A stretch of 64,000 bases of DNA. It comes from Streptomyces sp. NBC_01283. GTDB taxonomy: Bacteria; Actinomycetota; Actinomycetes; Streptomycetales; Streptomycetaceae. Where the stretch lies: assembly GCF_041435335.1 (NCBI RefSeq), contig NZ_CP108430.1, positions 930,001 through 994,000 of the forward strand, read 5' to 3'. This document shows positions 1 to 7,729 of the stretch, one piece after another; the stretch's first letter is position 1; every line of letters starts with the position of its first letter. Position numbers and translations under genes: made by a program. The notes below the pieces were generated by a model. It had not been told where the DNA came from. It saw nothing but the letters and a program-made list of their open reading frames with translations, and did no database searches.

Positions 1-156
1 ATCACACCCGCCGAGATGGGGCGTCTGATTGGTGCATACCTAAGGCTCACCGAGGCAGGAAAATGGATCGACAAAACCGCGGAACCGTCCGAATGCGGCA
101 GCCTCAAGACCTTTTGGGTCGGCGGCACGAATCCCGAACGAGAAAGGCGAGCCTGA
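1..156 (+). CDS. C-terminal fragment of an unknown protein, cut by the window edge
   Basis: Frame 1 is open from the first base to a TGA at 154-156 and would encode about 51 residues ending PERERRA. The peptide has a plausible soluble composition (GRLIGAYLRL, then KTFWVGGTN). Codon choice is less G/C-biased at third positions than in neighbouring genes (ATT, GGT, GCA, CTA occur), which could mean foreign or decaying sequence. No family is recognised and the start lies outside the window. From 157 to 341 I see no convincing gene. That this is coding at all is an inference from the open frame. Confidence 0.4.
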   Translation: MTPAEMGRLIGAYLRLTEAGKWIDKTAEPSECGSLKTFWVGGTNPERERRA

Positions 157-341
157 TCATTGCCTCAGCGCGAGGAAGCTCACCTTGGCACAGCCGACTC
201 GCGGGAAACAAGAAGTTCGAGCGACTTCCATTCGGGAACGGAGAAGGACGCAGGCGTTACCTGCGGTACTCGCACCCGCTTTCGAAACCAAGCCGCTCGA
301 ACGACAAGCTCACCCCTGCCAGCCCTTTGCCCGCCCCTGCC

Positions 342-1178
342 TCACCCCTTGATGAACTCGGTGATCTGCGGGGCGAGTTTTCTCGGGGCCATGACGACGG
401 CGCCGTGGTTGAGTCCGGGCAGGGTGCGGTGATCGGCCTGCGGCACGATCTCGGTGACGGCGAGGGCGGCACGTCGGAAGGCGGCCGGGCTCTTGCCCCC
501 GGTCAGCACACGAGTGGGCACGGCCACCCCTTTCCACTCTTCGGCGTCGAGCGGCTTGCCTTGCTGGGTATCGCCCATCACCGCGATGTCGTAGGGCAGG
601 GTCCGGGCCAGCTTCGTGAGGCTCGCCCATGTCTTCGGCATGAGCTTCATGACGAACACGGCGATGCCGGGCATGCCCTGCACCCTGGTCATGAAGTACT
701 TGACGGCGTCGCTGTGCCGGCCTCCCGCAAGCAGCACGGTGATCTGTTCGGCGAGATCCGTGGGCGGCCCCTTGTCGCCTTCGGCGACCACGAACGGCGG
801 CTCGTACAGGGCCAGTCGGTCGACATTCACTCCGGCGGCAGCCGCGCGCAGCGCGAGGACCGCCCCGGAGGACGAGCCGAACAGCGACGCCGAACCGCCC
901 ACGTGCTCGATCAAGGCGGCGATGTCCTCTATCTCGCGGTCGGGGGCGTAGAGGTCGGCGTCACCGCTGGCGCCCCGTCCGCGCCGGTCGTAGTTGACCA
1001 CGGTGAAGTGCTCGGCGAGGAGAGCCGCGAGTTTGGTCGTGTCGGAACGGTCGGCCAGTGCCGAGGAGACCAGGACGACGGCCGGGCCGCTGCCCGACTG
1101 CTCGAACGCGATCTCGGTGCCGTCGGCGGAGACGACACGGTTCTCGGCTCCGGCCGACTGCTCTCGGGCTGTGGACAT
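342..1178 (-). CDS. Alpha/beta-fold hydrolase
   Basis: A 278-residue single-domain alpha/beta hydrolase of the small esterase/haloperoxidase-like type. Visible elements are the post-beta5 nucleophile elbow GSSSGA (about residue 100), the YDRRGRGASG turn before it, and a late GLNHGA segment that should carry the catalytic histidine. There is no signal peptide, so it is cytosolic. The ATG at 1178 is chosen over a GTG two codons upstream because GGAGAA sits six bases before it. It stands alone on the minus strand, 105 bp from a GNAT gene. The substrate cannot be told from sequence. Confidence 0.85.
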   Translation of the reverse strand: MSTAREQSAGAENRVVSADGTEIAFEQSGSGPAVVLVSSALADRSDTTKLAALLAEHFTVVNYDRRGRGASGDADLYAPDREIEDIAALIEHVGGSASLFGSSSGAVLALRAAAAGVNVDRLALYEPPFVVAEGDKGPPTDLAEQITVLLAGGRHSDAVKYFMTRVQGMPGIAVFVMKLMPKTWASLTKLARTLPYDIAVMGDTQQGKPLDAEEWKGVAVPTRVLTGGKSPAAFRRAALAVTEIVPQADHRTLPGLNHGAVVMAPRKLAPQITEFIKG

Positions 1179-1283
1179 GTTCACTTCTCCGGTTCACGTA
1201 GGGCCGTACCGCTGTGGCGTGAGTTCCTGCCGATGAGACCCCCGCGGAGCAGGAAACTCATCGCTGCACGACCCGGCCCCGTG

Positions 1284-1787
1284 TCACGCCAACGAGCGCG
1301 TGAGCCAAGCCACTTCGCCACTGTCTTCCGTGGACACGCGATCCCGCTCGAACCCGAGCTTCTCAAGGACACGGAGCGACGGTGTGTTCCAGGTGCCGAC
1401 GGTCGCCCAGATCCGTTTCCGCCCGGTCGCCATGGCGGCATCGAGCACCGCGCCGGCCGCCTCGGTTGCGTAGCCACACCGATGCGTGCGCTGGAACAGC
1501 TCAAACGCGATTTCGGGCTCCTCCAGGGTGGAGCGGCCGATGATCAGCCCGCAGTAGCCGATGAAGTCGCTTTCGTCGCGCCGTTGGATGGGCAGCAGGG
1601 CGATCCCCGTCGTCACCGTCGCGGCGAGCAGCTCCGCGATGGACGTCCGGATGCGCTCGACCGGAGGTGTCCCCTTGCCGCGTTCGGAGAGGAGCGCGCT
1701 GAACTCGGCGGCGTCCGACTCGGCCCAGGGCCGCAGTATCAGCCGCTCGGTCTCCAGGTGGAACGACATCGTCTCGTATGTGGACAT
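1284..1787 (-). CDS. GNAT family N-acetyltransferase (RimJ/RimL type)
   Basis: A 167-residue protein opening with the TERLILRPW motif of RimJ/RimL-like acetyltransferases that use acetyl-CoA to modify amino groups. The core strand and pantetheine-binding region follow (EIAFELFQRTHRCGYATEA), then a typical C-terminal NTPSLRVLEKLGF segment. Length is normal for the family. The RBS is weak. The substrate is unknown; such proteins are usually cytosolic and act on small amines or protein N-termini. It lies between the hydrolase and a hypothetical gene on the same strand, with no sign of tight coupling. Confidence 0.9.
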   Translation of the reverse strand: MSTYETMSFHLETERLILRPWAESDAAEFSALLSERGKGTPPVERIRTSIAELLAATVTTGIALLPIQRRDESDFIGYCGLIIGRSTLEEPEIAFELFQRTHRCGYATEAAGAVLDAAMATGRKRIWATVGTWNTPSLRVLEKLGFERDRVSTEDSGEVAWLTRSLA

Positions 1788-1812
1788 GGGCCCTACTCTG
1801 CCCCACAGGTCC

Positions 1813-2451
1813 TCACGGACGACCGCTGGAGTGCCGGGGCGGCCGGTCCAGCGGCGCGGACACGGCCAGGCTCTCGTCGAGCCTCGCGACCAGGGCAGCC
1901 GTGAGGGGCGCGAAGCCGCCGGAAGCCCACCGTTCCACGGACTTCAGGAACCCTGCGAGGTCGTCCCGGACGGAGCCCAGGAGTTCGCGCAGCTCCGCCC
2001 GAGGGATGTCGACGGGGAGCCCCTCCTGACGGGCCGCGTCGGGCCACAGCCGGATGACCGCCCCCACGTGCTCGACACGCGGCTCAGGGTCATGGCCGAG
2101 CCAGGGCTCGCCGCCCTCCACCAGGTCGAGCCAGTCCCGCCAGTTCTCCAGCCCGAAGCAGCAGCCGGGCGACGCCGTGACCCCGGTGACGGTGTCGCGA
2201 ACCCGCAGACCGCCGGGTGCCACTACACACTCGGCCGTCAGCAGACGGCGCACCTGTTCCCCGCCGTCACCGGCGTTGCGCTCCCCACGGGTACGACGCC
2301 CTTTGTTGTAGCTGGTCAAGACCGCCATGGCCGTACCGACCTGACGCGGCGACAGTCCACCGGACAGACTCAGAAGACGGTCCTCAACGGGTTCGGAGAC
2401 AGGCCAGAGAGCAAAGTCCCTGGCCTCATAGGTCTCCAACACGGCATCCAT
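1813..2451 (-). CDS. Hypothetical protein
   Basis: A 212-residue soluble acidic protein of no family I recognise. The N-terminal region includes LSGGLSPRQVGTAMAVLTSY, which has the rhythm of a helical DNA-binding or dimerisation segment. A central CCFGLENWRDWLDL stretch and a C-terminal helical region follow. Codon use is typical of the genome. The ATG at 2451 is chosen because a G-rich Shine-Dalgarno-like run lies about ten bases upstream; a GTG three codons earlier is possible. It is on the same strand as the GNAT gene, 25 bp upstream of that gene's start. No function is proposed. Confidence 0.6.
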   Translation of the reverse strand: MDAVLETYEARDFALWPVSEPVEDRLLSLSGGLSPRQVGTAMAVLTSYNKGRRTRGERNAGDGGEQVRRLLTAECVVAPGGLRVRDTVTGVTASPGCCFGLENWRDWLDLVEGGEPWLGHDPEPRVEHVGAVIRLWPDAARQEGLPVDIPRAELRELLGSVRDDLAGFLKSVERWASGGFAPLTAALVARLDESLAVSAPLDRPPRHSSGRP

Positions 2452-2550
2452 GATCAACACACCCCCCAGTCTCCCGCGCCACCACCACGCACGCCTCCGC
2501 TTTTCCGGGGACGGCGTGACGCGTCGGGGTGGGAGCGGCGCAGTGGCGGA

Positions 2551-3705
2551 TCACGCCAGGGTGACGCGCATGCCGCCCTCGTCCAGGGCATCGAGGACCT
2601 CGGCGAACAGGTCGTAGGGCCGGCCGGTCGGTGTCAGGGTTCGGGACAGGTGCTCGCGTGCGGTCGAGGCGTTCCGCCAGAGCAGACGTGCGGGGGCTGT
2701 GTGGCCGAAGTCGCCACCCAGGCATTCGTCGAGGGCTGACAGGCAACCTCCGAAGTAGCCGCCCGGTCCGTTGACCGCCTCGCCGAGCGCCAGGTAGAGA
2801 CCCGGTTCGTCGGTGATGTGCCTGCCGTCGAGTTCGTAGGCGTGGCCGGGGGGCCGGGTGGGGCGGGCACGGCGGCAGCCCAGCTCCTGGACGAGATCGA
2901 GCCAGGCCCAGCGGCGCCGGGTGTCGAGGTCGGCCCAGGCACCCGGCGTGTCCGGGGGCCCGGCGAACCATCGTTCCCAGATGGGCCGGGCGTAGGCGGG
3001 AACGGGCGTGAAGTGCTCTCCGTCGAGCTCCAGGTCGATCAGGTCCGTTCCGTGGGCAGAGGGGCGCCAGGCGTTGACCTCGGTCCACAGGAGTCGCTCG
3101 GTGAGCAACTCGCCTTGATCGTCATGCACTTCCACCGCGACCTCCGCCAGGTCCAGAGCCCGCCGGGTGCCCTTCATCAGTGCCGCTCGTAGCCGTTCCC
3201 CCGGAACGAGCCCCCGCAGGACGAGCGGCGCCGCCTCCCGCTCGGGCGGCAGTACGAGGGCGAACTCTCGGCACGAGCCCAGCCACCGGAACCCGTCATG
3301 CACGCGAACGGGCCCTCGGAATCCCCCGGGTGGGCCTTCGCAGTCGTCGAGACCCGTGAGTACGAGGCTGTCCGTCCCGGGCAGTTGACCCAGACTCTCC
3401 GCGTCCTCGAGGAGCCAGGGACCGAGTGCCTTGTCGTCGGGCACCAACCACACCCGGCTGCCGGCCCACCCCCGCACTTCGACGCCCTCGGAGGCCCAGC
3501 CGAACAGTTCGTACATTCCGCGGCCGGGCTCCCCGAAGAGTCCTTCCACTGCGGCACATACGCCCCAGGCGCGGTCGCGCTCGGTCTCCTTCAGCGTGAA
3601 CCGCCCAGAGCCGCGAGAGTCACTGTCCTCATGCACGGGCGCATCATGCCCGGACCAGGCTTCCCGGACGAAGAGCTTTTCCGCGGGGTTGGCGCGCGCG
3701 TTCAC
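2551..3705 (-). CDS. Large protein with C-terminal barstar domain
   Basis: A 384-residue protein. The last 95 or so residues match the barstar (RNase inhibitor) family: a YELDGRHI beta strand, a LYLALGEAV helix, then GGYFGGCLSALDECLGGDFG, the acidic helix-turn region that in barstar occludes barnase. A final EVLDALDEGGMRVTLA strand completes the fold. The N-terminal 285 residues are two tryptophan-rich repeat-like segments with no recognised domain. The GTG start overlaps the stop of the upstream cupin gene in a GTGA, so translation is probably coupled. No barnase-like toxin is adjacent, so this may be an orphan immunity protein or a protein using the barstar fold for another partner. Confidence 0.75.
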   Translation of the reverse strand: MNARANPAEKLFVREAWSGHDAPVHEDSDSRGSGRFTLKETERDRAWGVCAAVEGLFGEPGRGMYELFGWASEGVEVRGWAGSRVWLVPDDKALGPWLLEDAESLGQLPGTDSLVLTGLDDCEGPPGGFRGPVRVHDGFRWLGSCREFALVLPPEREAAPLVLRGLVPGERLRAALMKGTRRALDLAEVAVEVHDDQGELLTERLLWTEVNAWRPSAHGTDLIDLELDGEHFTPVPAYARPIWERWFAGPPDTPGAWADLDTRRRWAWLDLVQELGCRRARPTRPPGHAYELDGRHITDEPGLYLALGEAVNGPGGYFGGCLSALDECLGGDFGHTAPARLLWRNASTAREHLSRTLTPTGRPYDLFAEVLDALDEGGMRVTLA

Positions 3706-4199
3706 GAAGCAGCGAGCGCCTCGCGCCAGACCGGGCTGTCCACGTAGTGGTTGTCGTAACGCTCCGAGGATTCCGCGATCTTCTTCGGGTCGGTCTCACC
3801 GCGCATCACGCTGCCGAGGAGCCGCAGGTAGTCGAAGCGGGCCATGCCGGGAGTGAAGGTGAACAGGACGTCCGCCTCGCAGCCCGGGGCGGCGGCGAAG
3901 GCGTGCGGGGTGTGCGGCGGCACGGCGAGGAAGTCACCGGCGGTCAGGACGGTGATCTCGTCGCCCACCAGGACCTGGAGGGAGCCGCTGATCACGAAGA
4001 AGAGCTCCGTGGCCTTGGTGTGGAAGTGCGCGGGAGCGCCGACGGCTCCCTCGGTGAAGGTGGAGCGGTAGGTGGTGAAGCCGCCGCCCGGCCCGTCGGT
4101 GTCGGCCAGCAGGGTCATGACGCTGCTCGGGTCGGCGCTGGTCTCGGCCTCCGAGGCGCGGGTGAGGTGGGCGGCGAAGTCTGCGTTCTTGCTGTTCAT
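3702..4199 (-). CDS. Cupin-domain protein
   Basis: A 165-residue single-cupin protein. Motif 1 is visible as HFHTKATELFFVISG (metal-binding His-x-His plus Glu), and motif 2 as GDFLAVPPHTPHAF with the last histidine ligand. Such proteins bind a divalent metal and act as dioxygenases, isomerases or small-molecule binders. A strong GGAGG lies nine bases before the ATG. The stop overlaps the GTG of the barstar-domain gene by four bases, giving a two-gene operon. No substrate is inferable. Confidence 0.85.
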   Translation of the reverse strand: MNSKNADFAAHLTRASEAETSADPSSVMTLLADTDGPGGGFTTYRSTFTEGAVGAPAHFHTKATELFFVISGSLQVLVGDEITVLTAGDFLAVPPHTPHAFAAAPGCEADVLFTFTPGMARFDYLRLLGSVMRGETDPKKIAESSERYDNHYVDSPVWREALAAS

Positions 4200-4311
4200 G
4201 GTGGTGTCCCCTCCGGTTCCGCGGCGGTCTCTCGCCTCGTTGTGATCACCACTCTATGGCGCCGAAAGACCCTCCCCCGAGTGCAATTCAGTGCCGGAAA
4301 CGAGGGTCAAT

Positions 4312-4971
4312 TCATGCGCCTGGCCCGCTGTCGCCGAGCCGGTCTCGCTGGATCTCGTGGGCGAGAGCCCGCCGCACGGAGGCCGAGCCGGTGACCGCGG
4401 TGGCGGTCACCTTCGCGGGGACGTCGAGACGACGACTGATCTCGTCGTACGCGCCCCGGCAGCCGCCCGGCAGTTGAGTCTGATGCTCCCTCAGGTCCGC
4501 TTCGAGAAGGCGTCGCAGCTCGTCCACGTTCTGCGGCGTGAAGCGCTTCTTGCCCCGGCCCAGGGCATTCACGTAGCCGGTGCAGTGCGCGCTGTCGTCC
4601 ATGGCCTCGGAGACCACCTCGGCAACGCCCCACAGGCGCCCTTCGAGCCACGGCAGGTCTCGCTGGTCGAGGTGGAGCTCCATCGGCGGCAGCCGGTCGC
4701 CGCCTGTCTTGTACTCACCGTCCGCCTTGTACTCGCCGCTCGTCTTGTACTTCGCCACCTGCTTGGAGACGGCGGGCTGACTCATGTCCGCGAGCTCGGC
4801 GATCCTTTCCTGCGTCCAGCCGAGGTCGACGAACAACTTGATCATCTCCGACCGCAGCTTCCGCATCTCCTCGCCCGCGCGGATGACCTCGTTCATTCCG
4901 GCCAGCATGCGCTCGGCCTGCCCCTCGGTCAGTACCCCGGGGCCCTCGTGAGTGTCCTCGTTACCCGCCAT
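4312..4971 (-). CDS. HTH transcriptional regulator
   Basis: A 219-residue protein. After an N-terminal helix it carries a clear helix-turn-helix, LGWTQERIAELADMSQPAVSK (about residues 49-69), the KorB/ParB- or sigma-region-4-like type. The HTH is followed by a short repeated segment of three GEYK-like units, then an all-helical C-terminal region with a conserved-looking RRLLEADLREHQ. It is divergent from an alpha/beta hydrolase, and the 78-bp gap holds nested inverted repeats built on GGTTAT/ATAACC. Autoregulation plus control of the hydrolase is the simplest reading. No family name is certain. Confidence 0.75.
   Translation of the reverse strand: MAGNEDTHEGPGVLTEGQAERMLAGMNEVIRAGEEMRKLRSEMIKLFVDLGWTQERIAELADMSQPAVSKQVAKYKTSGEYKADGEYKTGGDRLPPMELHLDQRDLPWLEGRLWGVAEVVSEAMDDSAHCTGYVNALGRGKKRFTPQNVDELRRLLEADLREHQTQLPGGCRGAYDEISRRLDVPAKVTATAVTGSASVRRALAHEIQRDRLGDSGPGA
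4708..4755. repeat. 18-bp coding minisatellite inside the HTH gene
   Basis: CTTGTACT recurs at 4708, 4726 and 4744, an exact 18-bp period. On the coding strand it produces three successive six-residue units of the form GEYKxx just after the HTH. The period is a multiple of three, so copy changes would keep the frame. The unit may act as a flexible spacer between DNA-binding and effector regions. Confidence 0.8.
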
Positions 4972-4976
4972 GGGTC

Positions 4977-5030
4977 GGTTATACAGCTCGGCACACCCGG
5001 CGGCATAACCGGGTTGTATAACCTGGTTAT
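4977..5030. promoter_or_regulatory. Nested inverted repeats between HTH regulator and hydrolase
   Basis: The outer palindrome is ATAACC (5005-5010) with GGTTAT (5025-5030). Inside it lies GGTT-GTAT-AACC (5012-5023). A further GGTTATA half-site abuts the regulator start at 4977. All are AT-rich islands in a 70% GC background, placed between two divergent start codons. This is what an autoregulatory operator would look like; binding itself is inference. Confidence 0.6.
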
Positions 5031-5049
5031 TAGTGTCAGTATCCGCGTC

Positions 5050-5961
5050 ATGCCTCCCTACTCCTCATCCGAGTCCTCCGCGCCCGAGCCCTCCTCGTCT
5101 GTGTACACCGCGTCCGAGTACGTCGCGTCCGACGGGACCCGGCTCGCCTACCGCGTATTCGGAGCCGCACTCGACGCAGCGCATGACGACCGCGGCCCCG
5201 TCGTCTGCGTCCCCGGCGGCCCCGCCGACTCCCGCTACCTCGGCGACCTCGGTGGCCTGTCCGCACACCGGCAGCTGATCGTCCTGGACACCCGCGGCAC
5301 CGGCCGGTCCGCGATTCCCGAGGACCCCTCCTCCTACCGGTGCGACCGACTCGTCGAGGACGTCGAGTCCCTGCGCGAGCACCTCGGGCTCCGCCGGATG
5401 AACCTGCTCGGCCATTCCGGCGGGGCGAACGTCGCGACGCAATACGCGGCCCGCCACCCCACCAGGGTCAGCAAGCTCGCGCTGATCGGCCCCGGCACCC
5501 GGGCCGTCGGCCTTGCCATCCCTGGTGAGATGCGGCGTGAGCTCGCGCTGTCGCGGAAGGGCGAGCCGTGGTTCCCGTCCGCGTTCGCCGCCCTGGAGGC
5601 GATCACCGAAGGCACCGGCACGGACTGGGATGCCATCAGCCCCTTCTTCTACGGCCGGTGGGACTCCGCCGCACGGCAGCACCACGCCACCAGTCAGCCG
5701 GAGAACAAGGAGGCTGTCGTCGGCTTCGCGGCCGAGGGCGCTTTCGACGCGCAGGCCACGCGTGCGGGGCTCGCCGGCTGTGCCATGCCGGTGCTGCTGC
5801 TCACCGGAGAGTTCGACATGAACAGCCCCCCGCGTGCGGTGGCCGAGTTCGCGGAGCTGTTCCGCGACGCGACGTTCGTGGTGCAGCCGGCGGCTGGGCA
5901 CTATCCCTGGCTCGACGACGCCGAGCGGTTCGTGGCGGCCACGGCGGCGTTCCTGGGGTAG
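5050..5961 (+). CDS. Alpha/beta hydrolase, proline-iminopeptidase-like
   Basis: A 303-residue hydrolase of the prolyl aminopeptidase-like branch. Visible are an early CVPGGPADSRY (equivalent of the HGGPG oxyanion motif), LDTRGTGRS, the nucleophile elbow GHSGGAN (about residue 122), LLTGEFDMNSPP with the catalytic acid, and AAGHYPW with the histidine. The N-terminal 20 residues are serine/proline-rich but have no hydrophobic core, so it is probably cytosolic. It is divergent from the HTH regulator and shares its palindromic promoter region. Peptidase activity is a family-based guess; an esterase role is equally possible. Confidence 0.85.
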   Translation: MPPYSSSESSAPEPSSSVYTASEYVASDGTRLAYRVFGAALDAAHDDRGPVVCVPGGPADSRYLGDLGGLSAHRQLIVLDTRGTGRSAIPEDPSSYRCDRLVEDVESLREHLGLRRMNLLGHSGGANVATQYAARHPTRVSKLALIGPGTRAVGLAIPGEMRRELALSRKGEPWFPSAFAALEAITEGTGTDWDAISPFFYGRWDSAARQHHATSQPENKEAVVGFAAEGAFDAQATRAGLAGCAMPVLLLTGEFDMNSPPRAVAEFAELFRDATFVVQPAAGHYPWLDDAERFVAATAAFLG

Positions 5962-6023
5962 CCGCAGGCAGCAGGCACCCGCGCGCAGCCAGCCCGCACC
6001 CGACGACGCATTGATCACAGAAA

Positions 6024-6052
6024 CGTGTGACCAGCTGAAATCAGGTCACACG
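6024..6052. promoter_or_regulatory. Inverted repeat just before the FMN enzyme start
   Basis: CGTGTGACC (6024-6032) and GGTCACACG (6044-6052) form a perfect 9-bp inverted repeat with an 11-base spacer, ending six bases before the ATG at 6059. It occupies the place of the RBS, and no good Shine-Dalgarno is visible. It could be an operator or a translation-blocking hairpin. Confidence 0.55.
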
Positions 6053-6058
6053 ACGTGC

Positions 6059-7642
6059 ATGACGCGTTTCGCAACGGTGGGCCTGCTGATCGCCTGCACA
6101 GTGGGCGGTGTGCTCCTCGCCCTCCTGGCATCCCCATGGTGGTGGTTCGCCGCCGCCCCTCTCCTGGTCGTGGCGCTGACCGGTGTCTACGACCTGGCGC
6201 AGAGGCGGCACTCCGTGCTGCGGAACTACCCCGTGCTCGGCCATCTGCGGTTCCTCATGGAAACGCTCCGTCCTGAACTGCAGCAGTACTTCGTGGAGCG
6301 CAACTACGACGGCAGGCCCTACGACCGCGACACCCGCAGCATCGTCTACGAACGGGCCAAGGGGGTCGCCGCCGAGGAACCGTTCGGCAGTGAGCGCGAC
6401 ATGGACGCCCGCGGCTACGAGTTCCTCGTGCCGTCCATGGCGCCGGTGCCCGTGCCCGACGAGCCGCCCCGCGTCCGGATAGGCGGCCCCGACTGCACCC
6501 AGCCGTACGACATGGCCCTCCTGAACGTCTCCGCGATGAGCTTCGGCTCGCTCTCCTCCAACGCCGTGGTGGCGCTGAACACGGGTGCGGCACGCGGCGG
6601 CTTCGCCCACGACACCGGCGAGGGCGGCCTGTCCACCCATCACCTGCGGCCCGGCGGCGACCTCGTCTGGGAGATCGGCACCGGCTACTTCGGCTGCCGC
6701 ACCCGTGACGGGGAGTTCGACGCGCGGCAGTTCGCCGAGAAGGCCGCCCACCCTTCCGTGCGCTGCGTGTCGCTGAAGTTGTCGCAGGGCGCGAAGCCGG
6801 GGATCGGGGGCGTCCTGCCCGGCAGCAAGGTCAACGCCGAGATCGCCTCCGTACGGGGCGTGCCCGAAGGTGAGACCGTCGTCTCGCCGCCGTACCACCG
6901 CGTCTTCTCCACCCCGCGTGAACTCGTCCGGTTCCTCGCCCGGATGCGCGAACTGACGAAGGGCAAGCCGGTGGGCTTCAAGCTGTGCCCCGGATCGCGG
7001 ACCCAGTTCCTCGCCGTGTGCAAGGCCATGGCGGACGAAGGGATCACCCCGGACTTCATCGTGGTGGACGGCGCCGAGGGCGGCACGGGAGCGGCACCGC
7101 TGGAGTTCGCCGACCACCTCGGGATGCCGCTCAGCGAAGGCCTCTTCACCGTGCACAGCGCCCTGACCGGCGCGGGCCTGCGGGAGAAGATCCGCATCGG
7201 CGCCAGCGGCAAGGTCGCGACGGGCACCGACATCGTCAAGCGCCTTCTCCTGGGCGCCGATTACACCAACGCCGCCCGCGCCATGATGTTCGCCGTCGGC
7301 TGCATACAGGCCCAGCGCTGTCACACCAACCGCTGCCCGACCGGCGTCACCACCCAGGACCCGCACCGGGCCCGTGCCCTGGACGTCGTCGACAAGGCCG
7401 CGCGCGTCACGCGCTACCAACGGGCCACCGTCCACAGCGCCCTGCAGATCATGGCCGCGATGGGCGTCCGCGACACCGCGGAACTGGGCCCGCATCTGCT
7501 GCGGCGCCGCGAGGACCACGGCGAGTTCCGCTCCTACGCCGAGCTGTACGAGTGGCTGTCCCCCGGCGAACTGCTCGCGGCACCGCCGGAGAGCTGGGCC
7601 GCCGACTGGCGGGCGGCGGATCCGGACACCTTCGCCGTCTGA
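6059..7642 (+). CDS. Membrane-anchored FMN-binding glutamate synthase-like protein
   Basis: A 527-residue protein homologous to the central FMN/synthase domain of glutamate synthase large subunit (GltB), without the glutaminase domain. Residues 4-45 form two hydrophobic helices, so it is membrane-attached. The FMN barrel shows LNVSAMSFGSLSSNAV, GTGYFGCR, and VDGAEGGTGAAP. A 3Fe-4S motif with the C-x5-C-x4-C spacing lies at C415, C421 and C426 (CIQAQRCHTNRCPTG). Lacking an amidotransferase, it is unlikely to make glutamate from glutamine alone; the family is usually annotated as a redox enzyme of unknown substrate. It lies upstream of poxB on the same strand with an 87-bp gap, which may mean co-regulation. 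Confidence 0.9.
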   Translation: MTRFATVGLLIACTVGGVLLALLASPWWWFAAAPLLVVALTGVYDLAQRRHSVLRNYPVLGHLRFLMETLRPELQQYFVERNYDGRPYDRDTRSIVYERAKGVAAEEPFGSERDMDARGYEFLVPSMAPVPVPDEPPRVRIGGPDCTQPYDMALLNVSAMSFGSLSSNAVVALNTGAARGGFAHDTGEGGLSTHHLRPGGDLVWEIGTGYFGCRTRDGEFDARQFAEKAAHPSVRCVSLKLSQGAKPGIGGVLPGSKVNAEIASVRGVPEGETVVSPPYHRVFSTPRELVRFLARMRELTKGKPVGFKLCPGSRTQFLAVCKAMADEGITPDFIVVDGAEGGTGAAPLEFADHLGMPLSEGLFTVHSALTGAGLREKIRIGASGKVATGTDIVKRLLLGADYTNAARAMMFAVGCIQAQRCHTNRCPTGVTTQDPHRARALDVVDKAARVTRYQRATVHSALQIMAAMGVRDTAELGPHLLRRREDHGEFRSYAELYEWLSPGELLAAPPESWAADWRAADPDTFAV

Positions 7643-7729
7643 CGACCACCTCCCTGCCGTCACCGCTCCCCTGACCGCCGCCCTTGCCCACCGTCTCGAA
7701 CGTCTCGAACATTCTGAAAGGAACACCTG

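Noticed and set aside
160..432. Small plus-strand frame at the left end
   Set aside because: It has a TTG start with no RBS and runs into the antisense of the hydrolase 3' end.
63..1904. Plus-strand 613-codon open frame over the first hydrolase and GNAT genes
   Set aside because: The GC-biased antisense frame has no RBS and no recognisable domain. The minus-strand genes have clear family motifs.
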